A stretch of DNA of 64,000 nt from Mangrovicella endophytica (lineage in GTDB: Bacteria; Pseudomonadota; Alphaproteobacteria; Rhizobiales; Rhizobiaceae). Under the pieces are notes generated by a model, which was not told the DNA's origin, searched no databases, and was given only the letters and a program-made list of their open reading frames with translations. This document shows positions 8,434 through 16,353 of this stretch, one piece after another (within the stretch, counting starts at the first letter, position 1; every line of letters begins with the position of its first letter). The translations under genes and the position numbers were made by a program. The stretch covers positions 930,001 through 994,000 of the forward strand of contig NZ_PKMZ01000001.1 of assembly GCF_002893625.1 (NCBI RefSeq), written 5' to 3'.

Positions 8434-10059
8434 CTATAGAGCGGGTGAGGCCGCTACCGCAACCTTCCGATACACCTGCAGGAACGCCTCCTGGCGACCG
8501 ACCCCAGGCGACTGCGTCAGAGTGGAGGTGCCACGGAAGGTCCGCACGAACTGCAGCCCCTTTCCGTCGACGATGGTCTGCGGAAGATCGTCCCCGACGA
8601 TCCAGTCCTTTGGAGCGAAGAAGTCGTTCGGCGGCGTCTTGACGTAGGTGAAGACGAGGCCGTCCACCTGAGCGTTGTTGCCTGCCATAAACTGCTCGTG
8701 CGTCGGCATGAGAACGATGTTGTGGATCTTGGACAGGCCCGTCGGCAGGGAGTGATTGATCAGAACGACGTCGTCTTGGCGGAAGGTCGACGCAAGCGCC
8801 GCTTCTGCCCCGTCGAAGTCGAGATAGGCGGCCTGATTGGCGATGACCGCGGGCTTCAGGCGCTCGTATGGCAGGGTGTAGGTCGAGAACCATAGGGCCG
8901 TGGTGACGACTGCCAAGACGATCTGGATGATCTGTGCGGCACGCGGGCGATCGAGAGCGACTGCCATGCGCTGCGTGCTGACGAAGATGAACAGCACGAG
9001 CAGGGGCACCGCAGGCATGAAGTAACGTGGCTGCGCATTGACATTGCGATCGATGCCGTAGGTCAGGATCGGCAGCAGCAGCAGGATGCCGGCCCCGACC
9101 GCCAGCTTCCGCTCGACACCCCGCGTGGAGAACGGTGCCAGCAACAGCAGGCCCATGCCGAGGATCGACATCTGGTTCTTGTCGAACAGCGCGAGGAACT
9201 GGACGACCAGCTTCGTTGCGATGCGTGCGCCATCCAATAGGCCGAGGCCCGTCTTGGCGAAATACTGGATGTAGAAGTCGACAGGACTGCCGCCGCCTAC
9301 GGCATGGCCGAGCAGGTTGAATGCAGCGCCCAAGGCGAAATACGTCACGACGAAGCCCGCGAAAAGCGGGAGGGTCGGATGAAGGAAGATGCTTCGCCCC
9401 TGCCGTGAGTAGAATAGCGGAAGAACGAAGATCGCGGAGACGAGCTGCCCGCGCGAGTGGGCCAGAACACCGGCTGTCGCACCAAGGACGAGCGGGCGCA
9501 GGCCGCAGCAGAAGAGCAGCCAGAGAAGGATCACGAAGCAGGTGTAGCCGATCCCGTCCGAGCCGGGATTGATGCGCAGGCGCATCACCGGAAGAAAGTT
9601 GACGATGACGAACATCAGGACGGCCAGCCAGCTGTTCAGGAAGCGCCGTCCCAGCAGATAAAGGAGCACATTCCCGATGAGGAAGCAGCCGAACGAGATC
9701 CACTGCATGTACTCAAGACGCATCCGGCCCGTGATGGTGCAGATGATGCCGTAGATCAGCGACAGCAGCTTGGACGGATAGTTCGTGCGCACGTCGAAGA
9801 CGATCGAGCCGAACTGTAGTGCCTGGTAGGTCGGGACGGTTCCTCCGCCTGACAGCGCACCGTAAGGGTAGGTGAGGAACTTGTGATCCCTCACCAGACT
9901 GACGCCGGAGATTGCGTAGTGCGTGGCGTCGTGCAGCGCCATCGGATGGAAGTAGAGGAGGAAATAGAGAACGGAAAAGAGGATGACGAACGCGAGAGGG
10001 ATGAGGTCCCATCGCGTGTGTCCCTCAGCCCGATCGAAGGCAGGCGTCATCGCTCGCAT
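8434..10059 (-). CDS. Polytopic membrane protein, GT-C-like glycan enzyme
   Basis: About 541 residues with roughly ten hydrophobic segments, beginning around residue 20 (LIPLAFVILFSVLYFLLYF), and a soluble C-terminal domain of about 130 residues. An acidic residue soon after the first membrane helix (HDATHYAISG) fits the layout of lipid-phosphosugar dependent GT-C glycosyltransferases, but I cannot assign a family. It is the last gene of a cassette with a GT2 enzyme and a methyltransferase, suggesting surface polysaccharide or lipid modification. Start choice is uncertain: GTG 10068, ATG 10059 and ATG 10050 are all in frame. A short hairpin (CCCGCT/AGCGGG, 8430-8445) overlaps the stop. Confidence 0.7.
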   Translation of the reverse strand: MRAMTPAFDRAEGHTRWDLIPLAFVILFSVLYFLLYFHPMALHDATHYAISGVSLVRDHKFLTYPYGALSGGGTVPTYQALQFGSIVFDVRTNYPSKLLSLIYGIICTITGRMRLEYMQWISFGCFLIGNVLLYLLGRRFLNSWLAVLMFVIVNFLPVMRLRINPGSDGIGYTCFVILLWLLFCCGLRPLVLGATAGVLAHSRGQLVSAIFVLPLFYSRQGRSIFLHPTLPLFAGFVVTYFALGAAFNLLGHAVGGGSPVDFYIQYFAKTGLGLLDGARIATKLVVQFLALFDKNQMSILGMGLLLLAPFSTRGVERKLAVGAGILLLLPILTYGIDRNVNAQPRYFMPAVPLLVLFIFVSTQRMAVALDRPRAAQIIQIVLAVVTTALWFSTYTLPYERLKPAVIANQAAYLDFDGAEAALASTFRQDDVVLINHSLPTGLSKIHNIVLMPTHEQFMAGNNAQVDGLVFTYVKTPPNDFFAPKDWIVGDDLPQTIVDGKGLQFVRTFRGTSTLTQSPGVGRQEAFLQVYRKVAVAASPAL

Positions 10060-10083
10060 CCCGTCCACTGCACAAACGGCTGA

Positions 10084-10707
10084 TCAGCTGCGCTTGCGGT
10101 AAGCGACGAGTTCCTGGGTCAAGCCAATTGCCCAGTTAAGCTTTCGGAACAGCAGGATGCCGTGCTTGGCACACTCGCCGTTCACTTCATCGAAGAAGAG
10201 CGGCCGCTCGTCCGGGAAGCGCCAGATGCCCAGCATCTCGGCGGCACCGCGGATCGTCCGATACAGTGTCGTCGGCGTCGGGTAGGTGATGACGACGAGT
10301 GCACCCGGCTTAGCTGCCGCGAAGTGGGCGCGGATGATCCGCGCCGTCTGGTCGGGATCGAAATGCTCGATGAGGCCGATGCTGTAAACGAGGTCGGATG
10401 CGGGTAGGCTCGGCTCGGCCAGAAGATCAGCCTCGAGCGCATCGACGTTGTCGGTCCCGTACTTCTGCTGGAACTTCGCAACACCCTCGTGGCTCTTGTC
10501 GACGATCGTGTAGCGCACGCTCGGATAGGTGCGGCGGAACGCCGGATAGAAGCAGCTGTCGCCCCCCCCGAACTCCATGATCTCGCCGAGGGCTTGGGGC
10601 TTGAACCTGTTCACGACGCCGAGAAGAAGCCTCTGCGTGATCTTGCGCGTCGGACTGCCGGAGCTCTTCCGCTGCGCGTAGTAGGTATTCCAATCGGTTT
10701 CAACCAA
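10084..10707 (-). CDS. Class I SAM-dependent methyltransferase
   Basis: About 207 residues. The glycine-rich SAM-binding motif I is EFGGGDSCFYP, followed by an acidic residue at the end of the next strand (YTIVDKSHE) and a motif-IV region LVYSIGLIEHFDP; the C-terminal part has the usual beta hairpin. The substrate is unknown. It lies between two glycan genes on the same strand, so methylation of a sugar or lipid carrier is a reasonable inference. There is no ATG near the start; TTG at 10707, which overlaps the end of the GT2 gene by 8 bases and follows an AAGGGCAG ribosome-binding site, is chosen, with TTG 10755 as alternative. Confidence 0.75.
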   Translation of the reverse strand: MVETDWNTYYAQRKSSGSPTRKITQRLLLGVVNRFKPQALGEIMEFGGGDSCFYPAFRRTYPSVRYTIVDKSHEGVAKFQQKYGTDNVDALEADLLAEPSLPASDLVYSIGLIEHFDPDQTARIIRAHFAAAKPGALVVITYPTPTTLYRTIRGAAEMLGIWRFPDERPLFFDEVNGECAKHGILLFRKLNWAIGLTQELVAYRKRS

Positions 10708-11752
10708 CTCGCTGCCCTTTGCCCCCGACGAAAACGAACAACCTTTGAGCAGCAAAGCTCACGACGAAGATGAAGCTTTCGACGACGATCTTCGCGATGT
10801 ACGGCGTCAGCCCCTCCGCCGTCAGGAAGCTGATGGCACCATAGGAGAGAAGCATCAAGCCCAGGACGAGACACACGTAGCGCAGCGTCTCGCTGAACAT
10901 GTTGCCATGTGACTTGAACACGTAGGCCCGCCCGACGAAGAAGTTAAACAGGCCGGCGACCAGACGGCCCATCACCATGGACGTCAGCAGCGAGGTGCCA
11001 AACGACAGCGCGATCGCGAACACGACGTAGTCGATGAACGCCGTGACTATGGCATTCCCAATATGACGCACAAGCACGAAATAGATCGCAGCCGAATCAG
11101 CTAGAGGTCTGAAGTGTGAAGAGGCGTTATCGTCGATATAGACGGTCGATATCGGCACTTCCTGCAGGGTGTACCCCTGCGTCTTGCTGACGATCAGCAT
11201 GTCGAGTTCGAAGTCGTAACCGCGGGTCGAGAGCCGCAGAAGACGCGGCACCATCGTCATCGGGATCCCGCGCAACCCCGTCTGCGTGTCGCTCGTGCGA
11301 ATTCCGGTAAAGATACGCAGCACATACCGGGTCATGATGTTCCCGAACCGGCTGCGAAGCGGAACATCGGCTCGGAAGGTGCGGGTTCCCAAGATGAGTG
11401 CATGGTCTGACGCCGAGAGCGCGCGTCCAACTGCCACGATATCGGCAGAGACGTGCTGACCATCGGCATCAGCGGTCACGATGCCAACGGCGTCGGGAAG
11501 ACGCGTACCGATGGCGTTGAAGCCCGTCTTGAGGGCGGCACCCTTGCCGAGATTGACGACATGCCGGACGACGATGACGCCGCGTTCGGTCAGAGCCGCG
11601 AACAGAGGATCATAAGCCTCACCGCTGCCATCGTTGACGCAGAAGACCGCCTGAAAGGCGTCGGACGCAATGATGTCTTCAGCCACGGCGATGATGGCAT
11701 CCGTCGGCTTGTAGGCGGGGATCAATAATACTGGGCGAACGTCAGATTGCAT
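10700..11752 (-). CDS. GT2 glycosyltransferase fused to GtrA-like membrane domain
   Basis: About 350 residues. The N-terminal half is a GT-A fold of the DPM1/GT2 type: LLIPAYKP, the nucleotide-sugar aspartates in VNDGSG and ADADGQH, and FELDMLI. From about residue 215 come four hydrophobic segments of GtrA type, with NFFVGRAYVF between segments two and three. Such enzymes transfer a sugar from a nucleotide donor to a polyprenyl phosphate, and GtrA domains flip the product across the membrane. ATG 11752 is chosen, with AAGG ten bases upstream; ATG 11794 is possible. It is the first gene of the three-gene cassette. Confidence 0.85.
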   Translation of the reverse strand: MQSDVRPVLLIPAYKPTDAIIAVAEDIIASDAFQAVFCVNDGSGEAYDPLFAALTERGVIVVRHVVNLGKGAALKTGFNAIGTRLPDAVGIVTADADGQHVSADIVAVGRALSASDHALILGTRTFRADVPLRSRFGNIMTRYVLRIFTGIRTSDTQTGLRGIPMTMVPRLLRLSTRGYDFELDMLIVSKTQGYTLQEVPISTVYIDDNASSHFRPLADSAAIYFVLVRHIGNAIVTAFIDYVVFAIALSFGTSLLTSMVMGRLVAGLFNFFVGRAYVFKSHGNMFSETLRYVCLVLGLMLLSYGAISFLTAEGLTPYIAKIVVESFIFVVSFAAQRLFVFVGGKGQRVG

Positions 11753-11921
11753 GGATGAGAAACCTTGGGCCGACCGGCGCACTTCTACATCCATCCCGAT
11801 CACCGTCAATGACAGGCCGTGCACGAAAGCACTCAATCACCGCTTCAGCACCCAGGCAGTCGAATCAGCGACACGGGTCTTTTCGGCGGGTGGTGTGATC
11901 TTGGCGCCCCACAAACGAAAA

Positions 11922-11940
11922 CGCCGCCCAATGGGCGGCG
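11922..11940 (-). terminator. Rho-independent terminator of rpmG
   Basis: An 8-bp perfect GC stem (CGCCGCCC / GGGCGGCG) with a three-base loop, followed on the minus strand by TTTTCGTTTG. It starts 23 bases after the rpmG stop. It separates rpmG from the downstream glycan cassette. Confidence 0.85.
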
Positions 11941-11963
11941 CGATCGGGGACGAGACGGAACGC

Positions 11964-12131
11964 TTACTTGATCTTCGTCTCGCGGAACTCGACGTGCTTG
12001 CGCACGATCGGGTCGTACTTCGTCTTCGTCATCTTTTCCGTCATCGTCCGGCTGTTCTTCTTCGCCGTGTAGAAGAAGCCGGTGTCGGCGGTGCTCAGCA
12101 GCTTGATCTTGATCGTGGTCGCTTTGGCCAT
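11964..12131 (-). CDS. rpmG: 50S ribosomal protein L33
   Basis: A 55-residue basic protein beginning [13 protein letters not shown] and containing [12 protein letters not shown] and [11 protein letters not shown], the L33 signature. The zinc-ligand cysteines of some L33 forms are absent, so this is the cysteine-free (C-) type. It is preceded by a GGA-rich ribosome-binding site and by a small inverted repeat in its leader (GACCAT/ATGGTC, 12174-12189). In related genomes rpmG commonly follows pleD closely; here about 4 kb separates them. Confidence 0.97.
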   Translation of the reverse strand: MAKATTIKIKLLSTADTGFFYTAKKNSRTMTEKMTKTKYDPIVRKHVEFRETKIK

Positions 12132-12313
12132 GTCGGTCGTCCATCCGCACAGTGTTGATCGGCAGGAGCGTCAGACCATCCCAATGGTCCGTCAGGCCTG
12201 CGCGAGTTCAGGATCGATGCAGGGACGACTCGCTCAGGAGCGATACACCCATGCGTTATTGCGCCCATTCCGAGCGCAGCTTGGCGCGGACATTATTCAT
12301 GCCGGGCGCCAAG

Positions 12314-13513
12314 TCAAGACCGCTCGGGGCTGATGAAGAGGCGTACCACCACGAGGACGAGGTAGACGGCAAAGAAGGCGGCGATGGACCAGGCAAAGCC
12401 GCCGGTGCCGAAGACGTCGAGCGAGCCGCCGATCACCTGCGGGCCGACCAGCATGCCGGCGGAATAACAGAACACAAAGGCGGCATTGGCCGAGGCGAGT
12501 TCGGCTCCGGAGAGGTGTGAGCCGAGATGGGCGAGCCCGACCGTGTAGAGACCTGCGACCGCACCGCCCCAGACGAACAGCACCGCCGCCATCAGCCACC
12601 AGTTCTGGACGAGCAACGGCAGGAACAGCGTGCCGACGAAGCCGATCGCGGCGCAGATCAGGAGCAGGATGCGACGATCGCGCAGATGGTCGGAGAGGAG
12701 GCCGATCGGAATCTGTAGAAGGACGTTGCCAAGGCCGATGGCGGAGAGGAGCTGCGCCGCGGACGCTTCGTCGAAGCCGACCCGCGAGCCGTAGACGGGG
12801 AACAGTGCGAAGCCGCCGGCCTCCACGGCGCCGAAGATCAGAACTGCCGCTGTCGCGGTCGGAACGGCTGTCAGATAGCGCCAGAAGGATCCGGGCCGGC
12901 GCTCGCCGATCACCGGCTCGCGGCCGCGCGATGCGACCAGCGGTATGCCGGCGAGAAAGATCACCAAAGCCGCAACGGCGAATGGCGCGACACCCTCCGA
13001 ACCGATCTGGGAGAACAGCCATGGTCCGAGAGCAAAACCGAGCGACAGGCAACTGGCATAGATGCCAAGAACGACGCCGCGCTTGCCCGGCGGCGCGGCC
13101 GCGTTGATCCAGAACTCGGAGAGCACGAACAGCGCCGTGATCGCGAAGTGGAAGACCAGCCGCAGCGGGAACCATGTCCAGAAGGCGGTGAGATAATAGA
13201 AGGCGAGGGCGGAGGCGCCGGCGAACGCCACCGCTATCAGCATCGTCACCCGCACGCCGATCCGCCGTGCGATCAGCGTGATGATCGGAGCGCAGATGAG
13301 CGATGCGATGCCGGCGACGGCCGTGTTGGCGCCGATCATCGTTGCGGATATGCCGCGCCGCTCCAGGATTACGCTGAGAAGAGGCAGACCCAGCCCGAGA
13401 GCGATGCCGACTGCGCTGATCGACGCGATGGCAGCACCTGCCGCGATCCAGTCGACGGATTCAACCTCCCGCTCGACTTCGGACAGGATGCTCTCGTCGG
13501 TCTCGTCGGTCAT
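12314..13513 (-). CDS. Major facilitator superfamily transporter
   Basis: A 399-residue inner-membrane protein with about twelve hydrophobic segments split in two halves by a charged loop (ASRGREPVIGERRPG, near residues 193-207). The motif-A-like loop ITLIARRIGVR and LSDHLRDRR in the second half are MFS features. The substrate cannot be told. An acidic N-terminal leader of about 20 residues precedes the first helix. Just after the stop is an inverted repeat CTTGGCGC/GCGCCAAG (12280-12313) with an 18-base loop but no T-run. It sits upstream of rpmG and downstream of the DUF983 gene. Confidence 0.9.
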   Translation of the reverse strand: MTDETDESILSEVEREVESVDWIAAGAAIASISAVGIALGLGLPLLSVILERRGISATMIGANTAVAGIASLICAPIITLIARRIGVRVTMLIAVAFAGASALAFYYLTAFWTWFPLRLVFHFAITALFVLSEFWINAAAPPGKRGVVLGIYASCLSLGFALGPWLFSQIGSEGVAPFAVAALVIFLAGIPLVASRGREPVIGERRPGSFWRYLTAVPTATAAVLIFGAVEAGGFALFPVYGSRVGFDEASAAQLLSAIGLGNVLLQIPIGLLSDHLRDRRILLLICAAIGFVGTLFLPLLVQNWWLMAAVLFVWGGAVAGLYTVGLAHLGSHLSGAELASANAAFVFCYSAGMLVGPQVIGGSLDVFGTGGFAWSIAAFFAVYLVLVVVRLFISPERS

Positions 13514-13657
13514 GCGGACGGTCTCAGATCATTGGCCGGATGGTCGTTGAGGAAGGTAGGCGAAGGCTGCGGCGCCGGGCGAAGCCGGGGATGCACCGGC
13601 GATCAGCCTCGGCGGGGCATCATCCGGCGACGGCCGAGCCACCGGTCTCGGCAACGT

Positions 13658-14086
13658 TCAGGACGGATGATCTTCGTCCGATTCGCCACCGAAGCCGCCC
13701 ATTCGGAGCGCCCACTGCAGGCCGATCGTGGCGCCTTTCATGGGTCGGAGCAGCCCGAGCGTCATCAGCAGCGTCACGGGCGTCCAGATCGCCAGATGCG
13801 TCCAGGTCGACCAGGTCGTCGCTTCCTCCACGGCCATGAAGAGGGCGACCACGATGTGGCCGACGATGAAGACCGTCAGATAGGGCGGCAGGTCGTCGGC
13901 ACGATGGTGGTACATTGCCTCGTCGCAGACGGCACAGCGATCGACGCTCCGCAGATAGCCGGTAAAAAGGCGACCTTCGCCGCAGTTCGGGCAGCGGCAG
14001 CGAAGGCCCCGAAGAACCGAGCGGACCAGCGGGCGTGCTTCCTGCGTTTCCGGGGCGGCCTCGGTGATGGCAACCTGCTGGATCAT
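13658..14086 (-). CDS. DUF983 family zinc-ribbon membrane protein
   Basis: A 142-residue protein: an N-terminal zinc ribbon with CPNC and CAVC pairs (near residues 32-55), then two membrane segments (YLTVFIVGHIVVALFMAV and LAIWTPVTLLMTLGLL). The function of DUF983 is unknown. The start ATG overlaps the rnr stop as ATGA, so it is expected to be co-translated after RNase R. Confidence 0.9.
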   Translation of the reverse strand: MIQQVAITEAAPETQEARPLVRSVLRGLRCRCPNCGEGRLFTGYLRSVDRCAVCDEAMYHHRADDLPPYLTVFIVGHIVVALFMAVEEATTWSTWTHLAIWTPVTLLMTLGLLRPMKGATIGLQWALRMGGFGGESDEDHPS

Positions 14087-16350
14087 CGTTTTCTCCTTAC
14101 CTTCGCCCCGACGTTTTTGGGACGGCCGGGACGACCAGGTCGACGCATACGCGACTTGTGATGCGAACCGGTGAATGCCGGCAGCTGCCGCGGCTCGCTG
14201 AGCATCTCGAAGCGCATCGAACCGGCCAACGGTATCGCCTCGACGAGCCGAACCTCTACCTGATCGCCGAGCCTGTAGCCACGTCCGCTCCGCTCGCCGA
14301 TCAGGCTGTGGCCGACTTCGTCATAGTGGAAGTACTCGGCGCCAAGGCTTGAGATAGGAACGAAACCGTCTGCTCCGAAGGCTGGAAGAGCGACGAAAAG
14401 CCCCGCCTTGGTCACGCCGGCAACCCGGCCATCGAAGCTGTCGCCGATCCGGTCGGCGAGATGATGGGCGATCAGCCGGTCCACCGTCTCGCGCTCGGCC
14501 GCCATCGCGCGGCGCTCGGCGCGGGAGATTTCCTCCGCCGTGACCTCCAGGCTTTCCTCGTCGGCGCGGCTGAGACCGCCCTCGCCGAGAGATAAGGCCG
14601 TGATCAGGGCACGGTGAACGATGAGATCGGCATAGCGGCGGATTGGCGAGGTGAAATGCGCATAGCGCAGGAGATTGAGGCCGAAGTGCCCGATGTTCTC
14701 GGCGGAGTAGTTCGCCTGGCTCTGGGAACGCAGCACCACCTCGTTGACGAGGCTCTCGTGCTCGCTGGCCTTCACCTGCCGCAGGATCCCGTTGAAGTGG
14801 GACGGCCGCACGGAACCGGAGCGCTCCAACGAGATGTCCAGCGTGCGCAGGAAATCGCGCAGCGATTCCAGCTTGGCGAGCGACGGCGCATCATGAGCGC
14901 GGTAGATCAGCGCCTGGCGCTTCGCCTCCAGCGTCTCGGCCGCGGCGACGTTCGCCTGGATCATGAATTCCTCGATCAGCCTGTGCGCATCGAGGCGCTC
15001 CGGCACGATCACCTTCTCGACGCGTCCGGTGACGTCGAGCTTGATCTTCTTTTCCGGCAGGTCGAGGTCCAGCGGCTGGCGGCGGTCGCGTGCCGCGGCA
15101 AGCAGGCCATACGCCTTCCAGAGCGGCCGCAGCACTTCTTCGAGGATCTGCGGCTCGACACGGCCCGGGACGCCGTCAATGGCGCCTTGCGCGTCCTCGT
15201 AAGAGAGGCGGGCATGGCTGCGCATCATGATGCGATGGAAGTCGTGGCGGCGCTTTTCACCGTTCGCGGCGAAGACCATCCGCACGGCGAGGGCGGGGCG
15301 GTCGACACCGTTCCGCAGCGAGCAGAGATCGTTGGAGATGCGCTCGGGGAGCATCGGCACGACGCGGTCCGGGAAATAGACCGAGTTGCCGCGCAGTCGG
15401 GCCTCGGCATCGAGCTTCGAACCGGGGCGGACATAGAGTGCGACGTCGGCGATCGCGACGGTGACGACGACCCCGCCGGGATTGGCCGGATCCTCGTCGG
15501 GCCGCGCATGCACCGCGTCGTCGTGGTCCTTGGCGTCGGCCGGATCGATGGTGACGAGCGGCAGATCGCGCCAGTCCTCACGGTCGGCCATCGTAGCAGC
15601 GGCGGCCTCTTCAGCTTCCAGCAGCACGCCTTCGGGGAAGATGTGCGGAATGCCGTGGGCATGCAGCGCGATCGTCGAGATCGCTTTCTCGCCCTTGATC
15701 GACCCGAGAACGGTGACGACGCGGCCGATCGGCAGGCCGGCACGCGAGCGTGGCGCCGCCTCGACCTCGACGAGATCGCCGTCGCGCGCGTCCTTGTCAT
15801 CGCCCGGGCGAATCATGAATTCCAGCTGGCGGCGCTCCACCGGCTCGACGCGCCCGCCGCCGCCCGGCATGGCCCTGAAGACGCCAAGCTCGAAGCTCTT
15901 GCGCTGCTCGAGAACACGGATCACCCGCGCGAAGCGCGTGCCGCTCGCCTCGTCGTCCTCGATGCGGGCCAGGATTCGATCGCCGATGCCTGCGACGGAG
16001 CCGCGGTCCTGCCGAACCGGCAGCCGGGGGCGCTCGCCGCGCTCGGCCTCGTCCCAGCCGACGGGGAGAGCCAGCAGGCCGCCATCCTCGTCACGCGAGC
16101 GGATTTCCAGAACGAGCACGTCGGGCAGGGCGCCCGGGCGGTTGAAGCGCTTGCGGCCGCCCTCGATGACACCCTCGGCCTGCAGATCGGCCAGGATGTC
16201 CTTCAGGAGCAGCCGGTCCTCGCTCTTGACGTCAAAGGCCTTGGCGATGTCGCGCTTGCTGGAGCGCGACGGGTTTTCCGCGATGAAGCGGAGCACCAGC
16301 TCGCGGGTGAGGCCGGGCCGGTCCCGATCCGGTCTGCCGCGCCGGGCCAT
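14083..16350 (-). CDS. rnr: Ribonuclease R
   Basis: A 755-residue 3'-5' exoribonuclease of the RNB family. Order: N-terminal helix-turn-helix region, cold-shock/OB domains, the catalytic RNB domain with the magnesium aspartates in DPADAKDHDDAVHA (about residue 270), and a C-terminal S1 domain followed by a basic tail rich in arginine, lysine and glycine. It degrades structured RNA and takes part in rRNA and tmRNA-linked quality control. The start lies three bases after the topA stop, so topA-rnr-DUF983 looks like one transcript. Confidence 0.96.
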   Translation of the reverse strand: MARRGRPDRDRPGLTRELVLRFIAENPSRSSKRDIAKAFDVKSEDRLLLKDILADLQAEGVIEGGRKRFNRPGALPDVLVLEIRSRDEDGGLLALPVGWDEAERGERPRLPVRQDRGSVAGIGDRILARIEDDEASGTRFARVIRVLEQRKSFELGVFRAMPGGGGRVEPVERRQLEFMIRPGDDKDARDGDLVEVEAAPRSRAGLPIGRVVTVLGSIKGEKAISTIALHAHGIPHIFPEGVLLEAEEAAAATMADREDWRDLPLVTIDPADAKDHDDAVHARPDEDPANPGGVVVTVAIADVALYVRPGSKLDAEARLRGNSVYFPDRVVPMLPERISNDLCSLRNGVDRPALAVRMVFAANGEKRRHDFHRIMMRSHARLSYEDAQGAIDGVPGRVEPQILEEVLRPLWKAYGLLAAARDRRQPLDLDLPEKKIKLDVTGRVEKVIVPERLDAHRLIEEFMIQANVAAAETLEAKRQALIYRAHDAPSLAKLESLRDFLRTLDISLERSGSVRPSHFNGILRQVKASEHESLVNEVVLRSQSQANYSAENIGHFGLNLLRYAHFTSPIRRYADLIVHRALITALSLGEGGLSRADEESLEVTAEEISRAERRAMAAERETVDRLIAHHLADRIGDSFDGRVAGVTKAGLFVALPAFGADGFVPISSLGAEYFHYDEVGHSLIGERSGRGYRLGDQVEVRLVEAIPLAGSMRFEMLSEPRQLPAFTGSHHKSRMRRPGRPGRPKNVGAKVRRKR

Positions 16351-16353
16351 GCC

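Noticed and set aside
8390-9703. Minus-strand open frame of 437 codons over the polytopic membrane gene
   Set aside because: It lies in another frame of the same strand as a protein with clear membrane helices; its own translation is arginine-proline rich without hydrophobic segments.
12280-12313. Inverted repeat after the MFS gene as a terminator
   Set aside because: Stem is eight bases but the loop is 18 bases and no T-run follows, so it was mentioned with the MFS gene and not called as a terminator.
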